Shown piece after piece: positions 48,836 through 58,497 of a stretch of 64,000 nt of DNA. Origin of the DNA: CAVQMB01 sp963713445 (GTDB lineage: Bacteria; Pseudomonadota; Gammaproteobacteria; Competibacterales; Competibacteraceae). The translations under genes were made by a program, and so were the position numbers. The notes beneath the pieces are model-generated. The model was not told the origin of the DNA. It did not search any database and worked only from the letters and a program-made list of their open reading frames with translations. The DNA lies in NCBI GenBank assembly GCA_963713445.1, contig CAVQMB010000002.1, positions 62,001-126,000 of the forward strand, written 5' to 3'. Every line of letters begins with the position of its first letter. Position 1 is the first letter of the stretch.

Positions 48836-49870
48836 TTAGCCGCGTCCGTGCAGCAGGTGCCGCAAGCGGCCGCCTTCCACCCACTGCCAGGACAGCAGAG
48901 CCGGCAGGCCCAGCCCCAGTTGCCGTAACCGGCGGGCCAGCGATAAAGCCAGCGCGACGTCCGGCGTGAGACCGGTGATGGCGCCGAACAGCACGAAGCT
49001 GCCTTCCTGGATACCCAATCCAGCCGGTACCACAAAAGTGGCGCTTTGCACCGCCTGGGCCAGGCTTTCCAGCAGAATGGCTGCCATGATGCCAGGCTGG
49101 TGGCCCAGCAGATACAAGGTGAACCAGGTTTCGGCGGCGGCGCCCAGCAGGCCGAGGAACTGCCAGGTGGCGCAGGCCAGTAGCGCAGGCCAGCGCCGGT
49201 ACAGGGCCTGAATGGCGTGGTCCAGGTGTGCCGGATCACCGGCCAGGGCTAGCACTTCGCGCCCGGTCAGAGCGGTCAGCACGCGCTCCAGTAACTGGAA
49301 CAGGCCGCAACGGTGCTGTAGCAGAAAAAAAGCTACTGCGATGGGTATCGCCACCGCCAGACCGATCAGAACCAGCCGGGCGATGTGCCCGTCGTGCAGG
49401 TAGTAGAACAGGATCGCCAAGCCCAGCAAGGTGAACAGGATCTGCACCGCCACGGTGATGGTGATCTCGACCATGATGCTGGAGCCGGCCCGGATGCCGC
49501 TGACGCCGCGCAGGATCAGCAGTCGCACGCCGACCAGTTCACCACCGACCCGGGCTACTGGCAACAAGTTGTTGATCGCGTCACGGATGGTCGCGATCCA
49601 GGTCAGCACAGCCAGTCCGGCGCGGCGCTCACCTGGCAACAATACCCGCCAGCCGGCGGCGTCCAGCACCAGCGCCGGTAGCCGGGCCGGAATCACCAGC
49701 AGCAGCGCCCAGCCGGCCAGATCCAGACTCTGCAGTACGTCGCGCCAGCCGCTGTAGATCAGCAGGGCAACACTAATCACCAGCCCGCACAGGCCACTGA
49801 CGTAGATAGCAAGGCGTAGCCGGCGTGATGCTTTGCCTGGTTCGGACTGGGGTGTCTGGTAAGCGGTCAC
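48836..49870 (-). CDS. hpnL: HpnL, flippase-like membrane protein of hopanoid clusters
   Basis: 344 residues with about eight helices (LAIYVSGLCGLVISVALLIYSGW, FTLLGLAILFYYL, LVLIGLAVAIPIAVAFFLL) and the motifs LLPVARVGGELVGVRLL and VVPAGLGIQEGSFVLFG. These mark the lysylphosphatidylglycerol-synthase transmembrane/flippase-like family, of which HpnL is the hopanoid-locus branch. It is presumed to move a lipid across the inner membrane; not proven. Its ATG overlaps the hpnN stop by 4 bp. Confidence 0.88.
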   Translation of the reverse strand: MTAYQTPQSEPGKASRRLRLAIYVSGLCGLVISVALLIYSGWRDVLQSLDLAGWALLLVIPARLPALVLDAAGWRVLLPGERRAGLAVLTWIATIRDAINNLLPVARVGGELVGVRLLILRGVSGIRAGSSIMVEITITVAVQILFTLLGLAILFYYLHDGHIARLVLIGLAVAIPIAVAFFLLQHRCGLFQLLERVLTALTGREVLALAGDPAHLDHAIQALYRRWPALLACATWQFLGLLGAAAETWFTLYLLGHQPGIMAAILLESLAQAVQSATFVVPAGLGIQEGSFVLFGAITGLTPDVALALSLARRLRQLGLGLPALLSWQWVEGGRLRHLLHGRG

Positions 49871-52527
49871 CGGGCCGGTCGCGGCCGGCGCAAGTGCAGC
49901 AGGGCCGGCAGGATGATCAGTATCGCCACCAGCGCCGTGCCCAGCGCGATCAGCAGGGTACGGCCCAGGACGGCCATGCCCGGGTCGCCGGCAACCGCCA
50001 TGCTGCCGAACGAACTCATGGTGGTCAGCGCGCTGAACAGGACCGCTTCCGGTGTGCTGGTCTTGAGTAGCTGCGTCACCGACATGCCGCGCCGCCAGCG
50101 CATCACCAGATAGATGCCGAACGCGACGCCGAGACCGATCAGCAGCGGTAGTACGATGATGTTGGCGAGATTGAACGAGATCCCGACCAGGGTCATGATC
50201 GCTACCGTGTAAAGGGTGGCAAAGCAGAGCGGGATCAGTACCACGATGGTATCGATGAGGCTGCGCAGGGTCAGCAGCAGCAGCAGGCCGATCAGCACCA
50301 CCGACGTGATGCTGGCTGCGCGGAACGCGGCGACCACCGCATCACCGCCCTCGACCAGCAGCACTGGAGTGCCGGCGGCGTGCGGGGCCACCTGCTGCAC
50401 GGCGGCGACAAACCGCCGCATATTGCGGTCCTGAGTCAGGTCGAGGCTGGAGAATACCTCGATGCGGGCCTGACCTTGCGGGGTCAGATAGCGCGCCCGC
50501 AGCGGCTGCGGCAAAGACTGCAGTGTGACCCGGCCAGCATTGAGCGATTCCGCCAGCTGCTGCAACAACTGGGGCAGGCTCCCGATCACGCGCTGCTGCA
50601 GCGTCGTCAGCTGGCGCGCTGAACGGCCGTTGCGGGCCAGCCACTGGCGCAGAGTGAGCGCGAGTCCATGGGCGGCTTCGGTCAGCTTCGCGTCGCTGGA
50701 ACTCTGGAACTGCGCCAAGCCGGAGGCCAGTTGCTGCAGGGACTGACGGATGGCGGCTGGTTCGGCCGTGTGGGCGCTGCCCGGTGCCAGCGCGAACGGT
50801 GGCACGGTCACTGCCAGCTGCTGAATGATGGCGAGCTTTTTGGCCTGGTCGTCGGGTACGTAACTGGCCAGCGTCACCGCTTCCGACACCACCTTGAGCT
50901 GGCGCAGCCTGGCGGCGACCGTTTCCGCCTGCTTCCGGTCGGGCTCCAGGATCTCGATCGGGTAGGGCGAGATCTTGCTGTGCGCCAGCAGATAGCGGAA
51001 CGTTTTGACGGCTTCGCTGGACTGGTTCTGCAGGTTGAGCGGATCGAAATCGAAATGGGCCCGCATGACCAGCGGTATTGAAGCCAGCGTCAATAGGCTC
51101 GCAAGTACTGCGATCAGGCCGGCATGGCGTGGGATTGGCAGGTGGCTCAGGTCAATCGACAGCCGCAGCCGGCCGTGCAGATGGCGGGTTGGCGCCAGCG
51201 TCAGTAGCGCCGGTAGCACAGTCAGGCTGGCCACCAGTGCGATGAACATGCTGGTACCCGCGATCAGGCCGAGGTCGACGATGCCGGCATAACTGGTCGG
51301 GAGGAACGAGAAGAAGCTGATCGCCGCGGCCGTGGCCGCCAGGGTCAGCGAACCACCGGCACCGAAGGCGGTACCGCGCAGCGAAGCGATGTGATCGTGA
51401 CCGCTCTGGCGCTCTTCCAGGTAACGCATACAGACCTGGATACCGAAATCGACCCCGAGGCCGACGAACAGCACTGCGAATGCGACCGAGATCAGGTTGA
51501 GCGGGCCGGTACTCAGCAGGGCGAACGCGGCTGTCCAGCTGAGCCCCACGAACAGGGTGGTCAGCGTCGACGACACCATCCGGAACCGCCGCAACGCGAG
51601 GATCAGCAGCACCAGCACCAGGGTGATCGATAGCACGGTGGCGATGCCGGCACTCTGCGCTACGGTCTTGAACTGTTCGTTGTCGAGCGCCGCCGAGCCG
51701 GTGATGCGTGCCTGGACACCCTTCTTGGCGTCAAGTCCCAGGGCATGGATACCCCGGCGGATCGTATCCAGCGCAATCTGGACCGGCTCGAGCTGCTGAT
51801 AATCGAAACGGGGCTTGACGATGATAAAGCGGAGATTGCCCTGCAGGTTGAGGCTGTCGCCGGCCATCAGCGAGCCCCAGGGGATCGCATGGAAACGCCC
51901 GTCCTGCTGCGCTTTGAGGGTCTTGTCGAACTGGTTCAGCACGGTGGTCAATCCGCCGATCTTGGGCCCGGCCGCGCTCTGGTGCTTCAGGCCTAGCTGC
52001 AGCAGGTCAGCCAGACCCGGCAGGCTCGGATTCTGTGCCAGTCGTGCAATAAGCGGCTGGGCCGTCGACAGCCGGTTGGATAAGGCCCAAAGTTGTTTCT
52101 CGCTCAGATAGAGCAGGCCGTTCTTTTGGAAGAACCGGCTGCCACCAGGCTGATAGATATCTTTGATCGATTGCCGGTGCTGCCTGAGCCACGCGGTCAG
52201 GCGCCGCGCCCCGGTCTGCGCCAGACCGGGATCAGGGCCATTCAGCACGATCAGAATAGTGTCCTGCAGTTGCGGAAACGCCTGGTCCAGGCGTTGCTGC
52301 TGCTGCTGGAACGGCAGATCGCGCGACAGCATCTGGCTGGTGTCGGTGCTGATGGCGAAATGCTGCACCGTGTAAAACAGCGCGCCCGCGGTCACCAGGG
52401 CGGCCAGCAACAGCACTGAGCGATAGTGGCGGGCGCACCATTCGATCAGGCCGGCCAGGAACCGCAGATACGCTGTGCCGGCGCGATCGAGCCAGTGGTC
52501 CTTGGGTGTCGGGTCAGGCGAGATCAC
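49867..52527 (-). CDS. hpnN: HpnN, RND-family hopanoid transporter
   Basis: 886 residues in the MMPL/RND layout: helix 1 (VLLLAALVTAGALFYTV), a large periplasmic domain, five helices (GIATVLSITLVLVLLILAL, LFVGLGVDFGIQVCMRYLEERQ), then the same pattern again (VVLIGLLLLLTLRSLIDTIV, LPLLIGLGVAFGIYLVMRWRRG). HpnN moves hopanoids to the outer membrane in Rhodopseudomonas and Burkholderia. The frame appears intact. It overlaps hpnK by 14 bp at its start. Confidence 0.94.
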   Translation of the reverse strand: MISPDPTPKDHWLDRAGTAYLRFLAGLIEWCARHYRSVLLLAALVTAGALFYTVQHFAISTDTSQMLSRDLPFQQQQQRLDQAFPQLQDTILIVLNGPDPGLAQTGARRLTAWLRQHRQSIKDIYQPGGSRFFQKNGLLYLSEKQLWALSNRLSTAQPLIARLAQNPSLPGLADLLQLGLKHQSAAGPKIGGLTTVLNQFDKTLKAQQDGRFHAIPWGSLMAGDSLNLQGNLRFIIVKPRFDYQQLEPVQIALDTIRRGIHALGLDAKKGVQARITGSAALDNEQFKTVAQSAGIATVLSITLVLVLLILALRRFRMVSSTLTTLFVGLSWTAAFALLSTGPLNLISVAFAVLFVGLGVDFGIQVCMRYLEERQSGHDHIASLRGTAFGAGGSLTLAATAAAISFFSFLPTSYAGIVDLGLIAGTSMFIALVASLTVLPALLTLAPTRHLHGRLRLSIDLSHLPIPRHAGLIAVLASLLTLASIPLVMRAHFDFDPLNLQNQSSEAVKTFRYLLAHSKISPYPIEILEPDRKQAETVAARLRQLKVVSEAVTLASYVPDDQAKKLAIIQQLAVTVPPFALAPGSAHTAEPAAIRQSLQQLASGLAQFQSSSDAKLTEAAHGLALTLRQWLARNGRSARQLTTLQQRVIGSLPQLLQQLAESLNAGRVTLQSLPQPLRARYLTPQGQARIEVFSSLDLTQDRNMRRFVAAVQQVAPHAAGTPVLLVEGGDAVVAAFRAASITSVVLIGLLLLLTLRSLIDTIVVLIPLCFATLYTVAIMTLVGISFNLANIIVLPLLIGLGVAFGIYLVMRWRRGMSVTQLLKTSTPEAVLFSALTTMSSFGSMAVAGDPGMAVLGRTLLIALGTALVAILIILPALLHLRRPRPAR

Positions 52528-53347
52528 TGAAGCTGGTCGTCTCGATCCGGCCGGCCGTCAACGCAGCCCGTACCCGTGGGCTGACCAGCGCCGCCAGCTC
52601 CGCGGTGGCAGTCGCCTGATCCGGATGAGGCGTGGCCACGGCCGGGTGGAAGTAAAGTTCGCTGAGCCCCGCGGGCAGGTGTTCGAGGATGCTCAGCACG
52701 GTTTCCTCGGCCATCGCCCCGCTAGTGCTGAGGCCGAATATAAACTGGTTGTAATGAACGCCCGCGCGCCGCAGACGGTGCCGGAGCAGACCCATCCAGG
52801 GTGCGATAAAGCCACTCCAGATCAACTGGGCCGCGCGGCTTGCGGGTGCCGCGCCGACCGGCTCGTAAGGCAGGCGGATGGCCCGCAGACCGTATTCGCG
52901 GCCGACCCGCAGCAGGGCACCCAGTATGGTCGGGTGCAGGTGCATGTGCTTATGGGTGTTGACGTGGTCGAGCGCCAGCCCGGTGTCGCGGAAGGCCTGG
53001 AACTGGGCCCGGATCTCGGCCTCCAGCTGACGTCGCACCCGGGGCAGGAAAAAGAACCGGATGCCGGCCCGCACCAGGTGGGTGCCGAAGCGGCCATCGG
53101 CTGCTACCAGATCAGGAATCTGCTCGGGCGGCAGCAGTGGCTGGCCGTCGACCAGCACCACGTGGAGCCCGACCCGAAGCCGCGGCAGCCGCCGCGCCCG
53201 TGCCACGGCGTCGGCCACGGCCGGCGCCCCGGTCATCAGGCTGGCACCACCCAGAATGCCCTGGCGATGGCCAATCTCCACCGCCTCGTTGATTGCGGGC
53301 GATAGACCGAAGTCGTCGGCCGTGACGATCAGCCGACGTTCCAGCAT
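52514..53347 (-). CDS. hpnK: HpnK, YdjC-type deacetylase for hopanoid amino sugar
   Basis: About 277 residues. LIVTADDFGLSPAINEAVEIGHRQGIL is the YdjC-family metal-binding start (Asp and Asp), GLHVVLVDGQPLL gives a histidine, and DHVNTHKHMHLHPTI gives the remaining ligands. HpnK removes acetate from the N-acetylglucosaminyl hopanoid made by HpnI. The ATG at 53347 follows GGAG at 7 nt. It lies 13 bp after hpnJ. Confidence 0.93.
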   Translation of the reverse strand: MLERRLIVTADDFGLSPAINEAVEIGHRQGILGGASLMTGAPAVADAVARARRLPRLRVGLHVVLVDGQPLLPPEQIPDLVAADGRFGTHLVRAGIRFFFLPRVRRQLEAEIRAQFQAFRDTGLALDHVNTHKHMHLHPTILGALLRVGREYGLRAIRLPYEPVGAAPASRAAQLIWSGFIAPWMGLLRHRLRRAGVHYNQFIFGLSTSGAMAEETVLSILEHLPAGLSELYFHPAVATPHPDQATATAELAALVSPRVRAALTAGRIETTSFSDLA

Positions 53348-53360
53348 AGCCGTTCTCCGG

Positions 53361-54785
53361 TCAACGCTGGCGGAAAAAACGGGCGAATTCGGCACCTTCG
53401 CGCAGCCGCCGGCCGATGATGTGCGGATGGCGCGCCATCTCACCGACCATTTCCGCAATCTTGCCGGCCCGGAAATAGAACTTCTTATAAAACACCTCGA
53501 CTGAGTCGTAAATCTCGGTATGGTCGAGGTGCGGATAGCTGAGCGGGCTCAGCTGGACGCCACGGTCGTTTACCAGATGCTCCCGGTCGGCATCATGCAG
53601 CCAGTCGTTTTCCAGCGCCTGATTGTACAGGAACGTGCCGGGATAAGGCGCCGCCAGCGACACCTGGATGGTGTGGGGATTGATGTCCTGGGCGAAGCGG
53701 ATGGTGTCCTGGATGGTCTCCTGGGTTTCGCCCGGCAGGCCGAGAATGAACGTGCCGTGGATGACGATGCCGAGTTTGTGGCAGTCCTGGGTGAAGCGCC
53801 GTGCTATGTCGACCCGCAGGCCCTTCTTGATGTTGTGCAGGATTTTCTGATTGCCGGATTCGTAGCCCACCAGTAGCAGTCGCAGACCGTTATCCTTCAT
53901 CACCTTGAGGGTGTCGTAGGGCACGTTGGCCTTGGCGTTGCAGGACCAGGTGATGCCCAGTTTGCCGAGGCCACGGGCGATCTCCTCGGCCCGTGGCCGG
54001 TTGTCGGTGAAGGTGTCGTCGTCGAAGAAGACTTCCTTGACCTGCGGGAAGTACTGCTGGATCAGTCGGACTTCCTCGATGACGTGGGCAGGGCTGCGGG
54101 TGCGGTAACGATGACCACCGACGGTTTGCGGCCACAGACAGAAGGTACAGCGAGACTTGCAGCCGCGGCCCGTGTAGAACGAGACGTAGGGGTGTTCGAG
54201 ATAACCGATGAAGTAGTCTTCGATGCGTAGATCACGCTTGTAGACCTCGGTCACGAACGGCAGCTCGTCCATGTCCTCAAGCATGGCGCGGTCCCGGTTA
54301 TGGACCACGTTGCCAGCGTCGTCGCGGTAGCTGAGGCCGTCGATTTCGGCGAACGGTCGGCCCTCGGCGAGTTCCTTGATGGTAAAGTCGAATTCCTCGC
54401 GGGCAACAAAGTCGATGGCGTGCGAGGCGGTGAGCGACTGCTCCGGTTCGACCGCCACTTTGGCGCCGACGAAGCCGATCAGCAGGCGGGGATTGGTTTC
54501 CTTGAGCGCTTCGGCGACCTTGACGTCGGCGCCGAATGACGGCGAACTGGTATGCAGCACGGCCAGTTCGTAGTCGCCCGCCTGAGCCTGCACCTGCTCC
54601 AGCGAGATACCGGCAGCGGGCGCGTCGATCAGCTTGCTGTCCGGCACCAGGGCCGCAGGCTGGGCCAGCCAGGTCGGGTACCAGAACGAGCGGATCTCGC
54701 GCTTGGCCTGGTAGCGGGAGCCGGCACCCCCATCGAACCCATCGAAAGACGGCGGATGTAAGAACAGGGTTTTCATCATGGTCAT
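53361..54785 (-). CDS. hpnJ: HpnJ, radical SAM enzyme for cyclitol ether formation
   Basis: 474 residues. An N-terminal B12-binding-like domain (LHTSSPSFGADVKVAEALKE) precedes the radical SAM core with C209-x3-C213-x2-C216 (GCKSRCTFC) and EVFFDDDTFTDNR. In Burkholderia HpnJ is required to convert the glucosamine hopanoid to bacteriohopanetetrol cyclitol ether. The start is uncertain between ATG 54785 and the in-frame ATGs at 54779 and 54776. Sits between hpnI and hpnK, matching the reaction order HpnI, HpnK, HpnJ. Confidence 0.94.
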   Translation of the reverse strand: MTMMKTLFLHPPSFDGFDGGAGSRYQAKREIRSFWYPTWLAQPAALVPDSKLIDAPAAGISLEQVQAQAGDYELAVLHTSSPSFGADVKVAEALKETNPRLLIGFVGAKVAVEPEQSLTASHAIDFVAREEFDFTIKELAEGRPFAEIDGLSYRDDAGNVVHNRDRAMLEDMDELPFVTEVYKRDLRIEDYFIGYLEHPYVSFYTGRGCKSRCTFCLWPQTVGGHRYRTRSPAHVIEEVRLIQQYFPQVKEVFFDDDTFTDNRPRAEEIARGLGKLGITWSCNAKANVPYDTLKVMKDNGLRLLLVGYESGNQKILHNIKKGLRVDIARRFTQDCHKLGIVIHGTFILGLPGETQETIQDTIRFAQDINPHTIQVSLAAPYPGTFLYNQALENDWLHDADREHLVNDRGVQLSPLSYPHLDHTEIYDSVEVFYKKFYFRAGKIAEMVGEMARHPHIIGRRLREGAEFARFFRQR

Positions 54786-54790
54786 CGCCC

Positions 54791-55939
54791 TTATGGAAGC
54801 CGCATGCGCCCGTCCGAGCAGATCGAAAAGCTCTGCCGCTGCCAGCGGACGCGTCGGCTACAGAAGCTTGCTATCCAGAGCGTCAGCGACAGCAGATCCC
54901 GCAGCGGTATCAGCCAGACACTGGTCTGGATCGGTAGACGGAGTTTGTGCGCGACTGCCCAATTTAACATGATGCGCAGGAGCAGTGCTAACAACGGTAT
55001 GGCCGCCAGCGCCGGATGATAGGTGGCCGCCGGCAGTGCCAACAGGCTGAGCGGCATGGTGAAAGTCACCACGACACCGGCGTAGCCGGCCGGCTGCACG
55101 GTGCGGATGGTGCGCAGCCAGCGTAGTTCGTGATGCAACAAGTCGGCCAGCCGGGCTTCGGCGACCTGGGTTTCGACCACGCAGTCTGCCAGCGCAGTGC
55201 GTAGCCCCAGGGCCTGACTGCGAACGCTGAGCAGGTAGTCGTCGGCCAGTTGCGAGGCCAGCGACTCGAAGCCGCCGCCGCGCACCAACACATTACGGCG
55301 CAAGGCCAGCGTGGCGCCGAAACCAAAGGTGCGGGCACCGCATAGCTGCGCCACCAGCACGGATGGCAGGAACCAGTCGTTGATGAACTGGGCGCCCAGT
55401 TGAGCCCAACCGGACCCCAGCGGTCGCGCCCGGTAAAGGCAGGTCACCAGGCCGACACCGGGATCGCTCAGGGGGCCGGCCAGCCGGCACAGGTAGTCGG
55501 GACCGACCCGGATGTCGCTGTCGGCGATGACCAGGTGCTCATGACGGGCGGCCGGCAACATATTGATAAGGTTGCCGACTTTGCGGTTGCTGCCGTGCTG
55601 GCGCTCGTCGATGATCAGTTGCAGATCGAGGTGCGGAAATTCTCGGCGCAGTCGCTCGACGACGTGCTGGGCCGGATCGCTGCTATCCTGGAGGCCGAAC
55701 ACCAGCTGAAACCGGGGATAGTCCTGCCGGCAGAACGAGCGCAGATTTTCGTACAAACCGGGCTCCAGACCGCACAATGGTTTGAGTACGGTAAGCGCCG
55801 GTTGGCGGCCGGCCGCCGGCAGCGGCCGGCGCGGTCGCCACCGCCACACAGCGACCAGCGCCAAGCCGCCGTATGCAATGGCGGCCCCCGCCAGCAGCAG
55901 GGGAACCAGTACGACCACCGTATGCAACCAAGCCATCAC
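54791..55939 (-). CDS. hpnI: HpnI, hopanoid N-acetylglucosaminyltransferase
   Basis: 382 residues: an N-terminal helix, GT21-like catalytic domain with LTVLKPLCGLEPGLYENL, LIIDERQHGSNRKVGNLINML, VIADSDIRVGPDYL (the DxD) and the (Q/R)xxRW-type motif LRWLRTIR, then two or three C-terminal helices. HpnI transfers N-acetylglucosamine to bacteriohopanetetrol. The ATG overlaps the hpnA stop by 4 bp. Confidence 0.93.
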   Translation of the reverse strand: MMAWLHTVVVLVPLLLAGAAIAYGGLALVAVWRWRPRRPLPAAGRQPALTVLKPLCGLEPGLYENLRSFCRQDYPRFQLVFGLQDSSDPAQHVVERLRREFPHLDLQLIIDERQHGSNRKVGNLINMLPAARHEHLVIADSDIRVGPDYLCRLAGPLSDPGVGLVTCLYRARPLGSGWAQLGAQFINDWFLPSVLVAQLCGARTFGFGATLALRRNVLVRGGGFESLASQLADDYLLSVRSQALGLRTALADCVVETQVAEARLADLLHHELRWLRTIRTVQPAGYAGVVVTFTMPLSLLALPAATYHPALAAIPLLALLLRIMLNWAVAHKLRLPIQTSVWLIPLRDLLSLTLWIASFCSRRVRWQRQSFSICSDGRMRLP

Positions 55940-56931
55940 GGTGCCAGCAGACCCTGCTGACGGAACCAGGCCAGGGCATCCACCAGTGCCTGCTGGGCTG
56001 GTCGCGGCTGGTAGTCCAGCACACGGCGGGCCTTGGCGGAGCTGAAGTACATGCGCTTGCGGGCCATGCGCAACTCGTCGACGGTGACCACCGGCCGGCC
56101 CTGCCCGCGCAGTCGTACCCAGCGTTCAGCGGTCCACGCCAGCGGCAGCAGTAGCTGCCCCGGTAACCGCAGCCACGGTGGCCGCCGGCCGCTTAATATC
56201 GCAATGCGGGCGAGGATTTCCCGCAGGCTGAGATTCTCGCCACCCAGGATATAGCGTTGGCCGACGGTGCCGTGCTGAAAGGCCCGCCAGTGGCCGTCGG
56301 CGACATCGTCGACGTGAACGATGTTGAGGCCGGTGTCGACATAGGCCGGCATGCGTCCCCGGGCGGCGTCAAGCACCATGCGTCCGGTGGGCGTGGGTTT
56401 GACATCGCCCGGTCCCATCGGGGTCGACGGATTGACGATCACCGCCGGTAGCCCGCGTTCCTGAACCAGTCGCCGGACTTCCTGCTCGGCCAGGAACTTG
56501 GAGCGTTTGTAGTGGCCGACCATGTCGCTCAGCGTCACCGGCGCATCCTCATCGCTGGGCTGGCCATCGCCGCGCACGCTCAGCGTGGCGACGCTGCTGG
56601 TATAGACGATGCGCTCGACACCCGCCTCCAGGGCTGCTTCCATCAGCTGGCGCGTGCCCTCGACGTTGACACGGTACATGGCAGCGGGGTCGGGTACCCA
56701 CAACCGGTAATCGGCCGCCACGTGAAACAACGCCCGGCAGCCGCGAACGGCCTCCCGCAGACTGTCAGCATCCGTCAGATCGCCGGTTACCGCGGCGACC
56801 GGAAGTCCAGCCAGGAGCGTCCGCGGGCTCCCCCGGCGCAGTAGTGCGCGGACTGGCATATCCGCGCGCAGCAGCCGCCGCAGCACCGCCGCGCCGACGA
56901 ATCCGGATGCACCTGTGAGCAGGGCGGTCAC
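55936..56931 (-). CDS. hpnA: HpnA, NAD-dependent epimerase/dehydratase-like
   Basis: About 331 residues of extended short-chain dehydrogenase fold: LLTGASGFVGAAVLRRLL (Rossmann GxxGxxG), LFHVAADYRLW, VYTSSVATL, and the catalytic YKRSK (Tyr-x3-Lys) in VGHYKRSKFLAEQ. HpnA marks hopanoid operons; its substrate is unsettled. A GTG at 56931 is taken as start because it immediately precedes the Rossmann motif and lies 17 bp after the mlaA stop. An open frame continuing upstream is out of register with mlaA and is not coding. Confidence 0.92.
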   Translation of the reverse strand: MTALLTGASGFVGAAVLRRLLRADMPVRALLRRGSPRTLLAGLPVAAVTGDLTDADSLREAVRGCRALFHVAADYRLWVPDPAAMYRVNVEGTRQLMEAALEAGVERIVYTSSVATLSVRGDGQPSDEDAPVTLSDMVGHYKRSKFLAEQEVRRLVQERGLPAVIVNPSTPMGPGDVKPTPTGRMVLDAARGRMPAYVDTGLNIVHVDDVADGHWRAFQHGTVGQRYILGGENLSLREILARIAILSGRRPPWLRLPGQLLLPLAWTAERWVRLRGQGRPVVTVDELRMARKRMYFSSAKARRVLDYQPRPAQQALVDALAWFRQQGLLAP

Positions 56932-56948
56932 GGCCTGGAAATCCCGGT

Positions 56949-57728
56949 TCAGCCGGGCGTTTTGCCAGCCGGGTTGGCACTGGCGCCGGCGGGCAGGTCG
57001 GAAGTATCCAGCTGCAAGGGCGGATTGCCTTTGTAGATCAGAAAATTGCGGCGCTGCAGGTAGGCCTCGCGAACAAACAGGTAAGGATCGAGCGCAGACT
57101 GCTGGACCATGGCGATGGCCTGGCGCTGGCTGGCCCGGTAGCTGATCGCGTCGAGCACCGTCAACGGGATGGTAATTGCGGAATTGCTGATGTAGAACAG
57201 GGCATTGGTCACCAGGCTCACCGGAATGTCCGGGGTGTCGCGGGTCGTATACGGGCCCATGAATGGCAGGACCAGATAGGGGCCGGCGGGAGCACCCCAG
57301 CGCGCCAGTGTGATGCCGGTGTCGTTTGCCGTGCCCCGCGGCGCCAGGTTCAGTAGGCCGCCGATGCCCAGTGTACTGTTGACCAGGAAACGGGTGGTGT
57401 CGTTCATACCCTGCCGGAATTCGCCTTGCAGCAGGTCGTTGACGACCACGTTGGGATAGGCCGCGTTGTCGAAGAAATTGCGAATTGAACGCCGTGCCGG
57501 CGCGGGTGTTATGCTGACATAAGCATCCGCCACCGGTTTCATGACATGCCGGTCGAGACTGTCGTTGAACTGGTACATGTCCCGGTTGAACGGTTCCCAG
57601 GGATCGTACGACGGGTGGGTAGGCTGGGGTGCGGTGGCGCAGCCGCCCAGCAGGACCAGCAATCCCAGCATCGCGGAGTACACCCAACCCGGGTGCAGTC
57701 GCCACCCACCGGGTTGCCGGCTGCTCAC
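56949..57728 (-). CDS. mlaA: MlaA/VacJ-family outer-membrane lipoprotein
   Basis: 259 residues with a lipobox (LLGGC) after a signal helix, then DPWEPFNRDMYQFNDSLDRHVMKPVADAY, NFFDNAAYPNVVVNDLLQGEF, STLGIGGLLNLA, GPYLVLPFMGPYTTRD and DPYLFVREAYLQRRNF, all conserved in MlaA. MlaA removes misplaced phospholipids from the outer leaflet with MlaC. Start is GTG at 57728, overlapping the hpnM stop (GTGA). No mlaBDEF genes are present, so here it probably works with HpnM. Confidence 0.92.
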   Translation of the reverse strand: MSSRQPGGWRLHPGWVYSAMLGLLVLLGGCATAPQPTHPSYDPWEPFNRDMYQFNDSLDRHVMKPVADAYVSITPAPARRSIRNFFDNAAYPNVVVNDLLQGEFRQGMNDTTRFLVNSTLGIGGLLNLAPRGTANDTGITLARWGAPAGPYLVLPFMGPYTTRDTPDIPVSLVTNALFYISNSAITIPLTVLDAISYRASQRQAIAMVQQSALDPYLFVREAYLQRRNFLIYKGNPPLQLDTSDLPAGASANPAGKTPG

Positions 57729-58468
57729 GACGAGGTGTCCCCGCGGGCCGCCACGGCGATCCTGTGATCAAGTTCTTTGATCAGACCGTCGAAACCGGAT
57801 TTCTGGAGCACGGCAGCATACTGGGCACGTTTCAGGGCGAGGTCGCTGACACCGTCGACCACCACGTTGATGATTTGCCAGCGGGTTTGCTTTGGCATCA
57901 GGATATAGTCGAACGTGACTTTGCCGCCGTCGGCCTTGATGAATAGCGATCGCACCACAGCATCACCATTACCCAGTTTGCGGGCGCCGGAGACCTTGAA
58001 CGCTTCACCGCTTGTGTAGCCGTCGAAGCGCGATGCGTAGGTGGCGATACTGAGTCGGCTGAAGGTATCCACGAATCGCTTTTGTTGGGCCGGGTTCAGG
58101 CTGCTCCAGTGCTGGCCGAGTGTCAGTCGTGCCAGGGTTGGCAGGTCGTAAGTGGTCCGGATGACCGGCTCGAGCTTTTGGTAACGACCTTTATAGCCCA
58201 GCGTGCGGGCATTCTTCATGACCTCCAGCAGAGTGCCCTGCAACTGCTGGATGACTTTGACGGCCGGCTCCGCTGCTGCACTCGTCTGTGCGGCATGGGC
58301 ACCAGCCCAAAGGCCCGGGAAGGCGAGTAACAGCAGCACTATGGTCGACCAGAAGCGCGCCACGCCCGCGCTGAAAGCATCGCGTCGTGATGCGCTGGCG
58401 AAGCCGCGTGATGCGCTCTCGAGCGGTGCGCAAGAAGGCTTTTTGGCACTCTGAAAATTGTTCATCAT
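57725..58468 (-). CDS. hpnM: HpnM, MlaC/Ttg2D-like periplasmic lipid-binding protein
   Basis: About 247 residues with a long N-terminal segment, signal-like helix (FWSTIVLLLLAFPGLWAGAHA), and the MlaC domain: VIRTTYDLPTLARLTLGQHWSSLNPAQQKRFVDTF, YASRFDGYTSGEAF and DYILMPKQTRWQIINVVVDGVS. MlaC homologues shuttle lipids across the periplasm; HpnM is the hopanoid-locus member. Two start codons, ATG 58468 and 58465, are adjacent. It overlaps mlaA, arguing for a shared lipid-transfer role. Confidence 0.9.
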   Translation of the reverse strand: MMNNFQSAKKPSCAPLESASRGFASASRRDAFSAGVARFWSTIVLLLLAFPGLWAGAHAAQTSAAAEPAVKVIQQLQGTLLEVMKNARTLGYKGRYQKLEPVIRTTYDLPTLARLTLGQHWSSLNPAQQKRFVDTFSRLSIATYASRFDGYTSGEAFKVSGARKLGNGDAVVRSLFIKADGGKVTFDYILMPKQTRWQIINVVVDGVSDLALKRAQYAAVLQKSGFDGLIKELDHRIAVAARGDTSS

Positions 58469-58497
58469 CGATCGCTCGGCAGGGTAGTGGGATCCGT

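Noticed and set aside
55936..57771. A 611-codon frame covering hpnA and the antiframe of mlaA
   Set aside because: Only the part downstream of the GTG at 56931 encodes the epimerase fold; the rest is out of register with the motif-bearing mlaA frame.
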